15,306 nt of DNA from JBBRMY01 sp038230595. Its GTDB lineage: Bacteria; Bacteroidota; Ignavibacteria; Tepidaquicellales; Tepidaquicellaceae. This document shows, piece by piece, positions 14,224-15,306 of the stretch. The first letter of the stretch is position 1; each line of letters opens with the position of its first letter. The DNA lies in assembly GCA_038230595.1 (NCBI GenBank), contig JBBRMY010000049.1:1-15306 (forward strand), read 5' to 3'. Made by a program: the position numbers and the translations under genes. Under the pieces are notes generated by a model. That model saw nothing but the letters and a program-made list of their open reading frames with translations, did not search any database and was not told the DNA's origin.

Positions 14224-14613
14224 GTGTTTGAGAAAGCTTCAGAACCATTACTGGCGAAAAAATTATTTTATAAAAGACTTAGAACTAATTTATATTATGC
14301 CGCCGCTATATTACTTGTTTCACTTGCAATAGGAATAATGGGTTATCATATCCTTGGCGGCTTGAATTATGTAGATTCTTTTCTCAATGCTTCAATGATC
14401 CTCGGAGGTATGGGTCCGGTCGATCTACTGCAGACAAAAGCTGCAAAAATATTTGCCGGATGTTATGCATTATTCAGCGGAATTACTTTTTTGTCAACGT
14501 TTGCAGTATTAGTTTCGCCTGTTCTTCATAGGTTTTTACATCAATTACATGCATCAAGCGATGAAGATGTAACTAAAACAGAAAGCAAAGAAGAAATTAA
14601 GGAAAAGAACTAA
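14224..14613 (+). CDS. Small two-helix membrane protein with pore-loop-like motif
   Basis: This 129-residue protein has a basic N-terminus (KKLFYKRLR), a first membrane helix (about 22-46), a short re-entrant-looking stretch with DSFLNASMILGGMGPVD (51-67), and a second helix (about 73-100). A HRFLHQLH segment and a highly charged Lys/Glu tail follow. The TM - short loop with Gly-rich turn - TM plan is that of two-helix potassium-channel subunits, with GGMGPVD where TVGYGD would be. I recall similar uncharacterised proteins in Bacteroidota-like and other Gram-negative genomes, but the true potassium filter is absent, so ion selectivity is not established. The start is GTG at 14224, with an in-frame TAA three codons upstream and no earlier start. 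It is divergent from the lipoprotein gene, so the two promoters must overlap. Confidence 0.75.
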   Translation: MFEKASEPLLAKKLFYKRLRTNLYYAAAILLVSLAIGIMGYHILGGLNYVDSFLNASMILGGMGPVDLLQTKAAKIFAGCYALFSGITFLSTFAVLVSPVLHRFLHQLHASSDEDVTKTESKEEIKEKN

Positions 14614-14664
14614 GCTGCTTCTATATATTAAAAGCAAAAAAAGCTAATAAGTTTCTAAAAACCT

Positions 14665-15027
14665 TTAGTTTTCAATTTCACCTTTACTCTCATTCCAACC
14701 TCTCCATCCGCCATCCATTGAAAATACATTTGTATATCCCATTTTCTGAAGATTATCAGCTGCAAGAGCACTTCTGAATCCTCCTCCGCAATAAAGAACA
14801 AGCTTGTCATCGTAACCTTCTGCAACTTTTTCAATATCTCTTTCAATAATTCCTTTGCCGAGATGAATTGCGTTCTTGATCCTTCCTGCAGCAAATTCAC
14901 TTTCTTCTCTTGTATCGATAAGCTTGAATTTCTCACCGGATGCAGTCATGCTTTTCACATCATCAATAGATAATTCTTTAATATTCTTTTTTACATCAGC
15001 GCAAAGCTCATGAAATGATTTAGGCAT
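14665..15027 (-). CDS. Single-domain rhodanese-like sulfurtransferase
   Basis: This 120-residue rhodanese domain would carry a persulfide on its active-site Cys and transfer sulfur to an acceptor. Landmarks are the IDDVKSM start helix, KLIDTREESEFAAGRIKNAIHLG (in the order ID-R-E-F-GRI-A) and LVLYCGGGFRS with catalytic C80 and loop CGGGFRS (80-86). The CH2B-like ending GYTNVFSMDGGWRGWNES follows. No signal peptide is seen, so it is cytoplasmic, and it is of the usual length for single-domain GlpE/PspE-like proteins. The six-residue active-site loop fits sulfur rather than phosphate (Cdc25-type loops are longer). The start is ATG at 15027. No sulfur-metabolism neighbour is visible; a cluster of inverted repeats lies directly upstream. 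Confidence 0.92.
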   Translation of the reverse strand: MPKSFHELCADVKKNIKELSIDDVKSMTASGEKFKLIDTREESEFAAGRIKNAIHLGKGIIERDIEKVAEGYDDKLVLYCGGGFRSALAADNLQKMGYTNVFSMDGGWRGWNESKGEIEN

Positions 15028-15070
15028 AGGGAATGATTTGGTTTAAGTTTAAAAAGTTTTTACCTACGCC

Positions 15071-15165
15071 CCAAACTCTGTTTGGGACGGAATCTGTTAG
15101 CGAAACTCCGTTTCGCTGTCGAAACGGAGTTTCGACTTTCAATTGCATTACCAAACAGAGTTTGG
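15071..15165. repeat. Nested inverted repeats upstream of the rhodanese gene
   Basis: Four 15-base blocks are arranged A-B-B'-A'. A is CCAAACTCTGTTTGG (15071-15085) and A' (15151-15165) is its exact reverse complement. B is CGAAACTCCGTTTCG (15101-15115) and B' (15120-15134) is its exact reverse complement, across a 4-base CTGT loop. The A-B and B'-A' gaps are 15 and 16 bases, so the whole can fold as one long hairpin with a near-symmetric internal loop. Each block is also itself an inverted repeat around a 3-base centre, and A and B share AAACTCnGTTT. Confidence 0.8.
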
Positions 15166-15200
15166 TAAAGAGAGTAGAATTTATTGTCACTACTTACAAA

Positions 15201-15306
15201 ATGCTACAAACAGTTCGCTCCTACGGAGCTAATATCAATTTTTATTTTGAATGTTACAAACAGTTCGCTCCTACGGAGCTAATATTATTTTTAAATTTAA
15301 ATGCTA
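15201..15306. repeat. Tandem repeat array with exact 50-bp period, continuing past the right edge
   Basis: Units begin at 15201, 15251 and 15301. In the first two, 34 of the first 35 bases are identical (one C/T change at the fourth base), followed by a 15-base AT-rich segment that differs between units. The last six bases of the window, ATGCTA, match the start of unit 1, so a third unit probably begins there. Each conserved part contains the small hairpin GCTCC-TAC-GGAGC. No gene is visible in it. Confidence 0.75.

Noticed and set aside
14655..14936. A second minus-strand frame of 93 codons overlapping the rhodanese gene
   Set aside because: The alternate frame has no motif, whereas the overlapping frame encodes a complete rhodanese domain with its catalytic Cys loop.
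15201..15306. CRISPR array
   Set aside because: The spacer-like part is only 15 bases, AT-rich and partly similar between units, and no cas gene is present.
1..15306. A defence system, prophage, insertion sequence or secondary-metabolite cluster
   Set aside because: No transposase, integrase, nuclease-defence, phage or assembly-line gene was found on either strand; the genes are housekeeping or envelope functions.

Overview
The window is AT-rich and densely coded, with short intergenic gaps. Strong Shine-Dalgarno sequences are mostly absent and several genes start with GTG or TTG. Two upstream regions carry a TAnnTTTG-like -7 box, and there is an endonuclease-type MutL, a Thermus/archaeal-like PyrE and many secreted or lipid-anchored proteins of unknown role. 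This fits the Bacteroidota/Ignavibacteriota (FCB) side of the bacteria. I lean to an Ignavibacteria-like organism, but no single marker here proves it.

Left part (1-3917, all minus strand): a Rieske non-haem iron oxygenase and a small three-helix membrane protein form a pair. Next comes a B12-dependent acyl-CoA mutase large subunit with its own candidate promoter and a clear intrinsic terminator. Last is the N-terminal 227 residues of a GT-C-type membrane glycosyltransferase that runs off the left edge. The mutase would normally be named methylmalonyl-CoA mutase, but its two substrate-determining positions read Phe and Gln, the isobutyryl-CoA mutase signature.

3918-4428 is a gene-free island packed with at least four families of small perfect hairpins. 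Two of the families show paired (compensatory) base differences between copies.

Middle part (4429-11236, all minus strand): murI - pyrE - mscS-like - acyl-CoA dehydrogenase, closed by an intrinsic terminator, then ftsY - mutL. These are cell wall, pyrimidine, osmotic, fatty-acid, protein-targeting and DNA-repair housekeeping functions.

Right part (11237-15306, mixed strands): a secreted HExxH peptidase-like protein and an MlaF-type ABC ATPase on the plus strand. These converge on two minus-strand envelope proteins, a secreted unknown and a LEA14/WHy-like lipoprotein. A divergent small two-helix membrane protein with a pore-loop-like motif and a single-domain rhodanese follow. The right edge holds a nested inverted repeat and the start of a tandem array with an exact 50-bp period that continues beyond the window.

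No CRISPR array, tRNA, rRNA, transposase, phage gene or defence system was seen. Most of the window is ordinary chromosome. The points most worth a second look are the mutase specificity, the pore-like protein and the palindrome or tandem-repeat elements.
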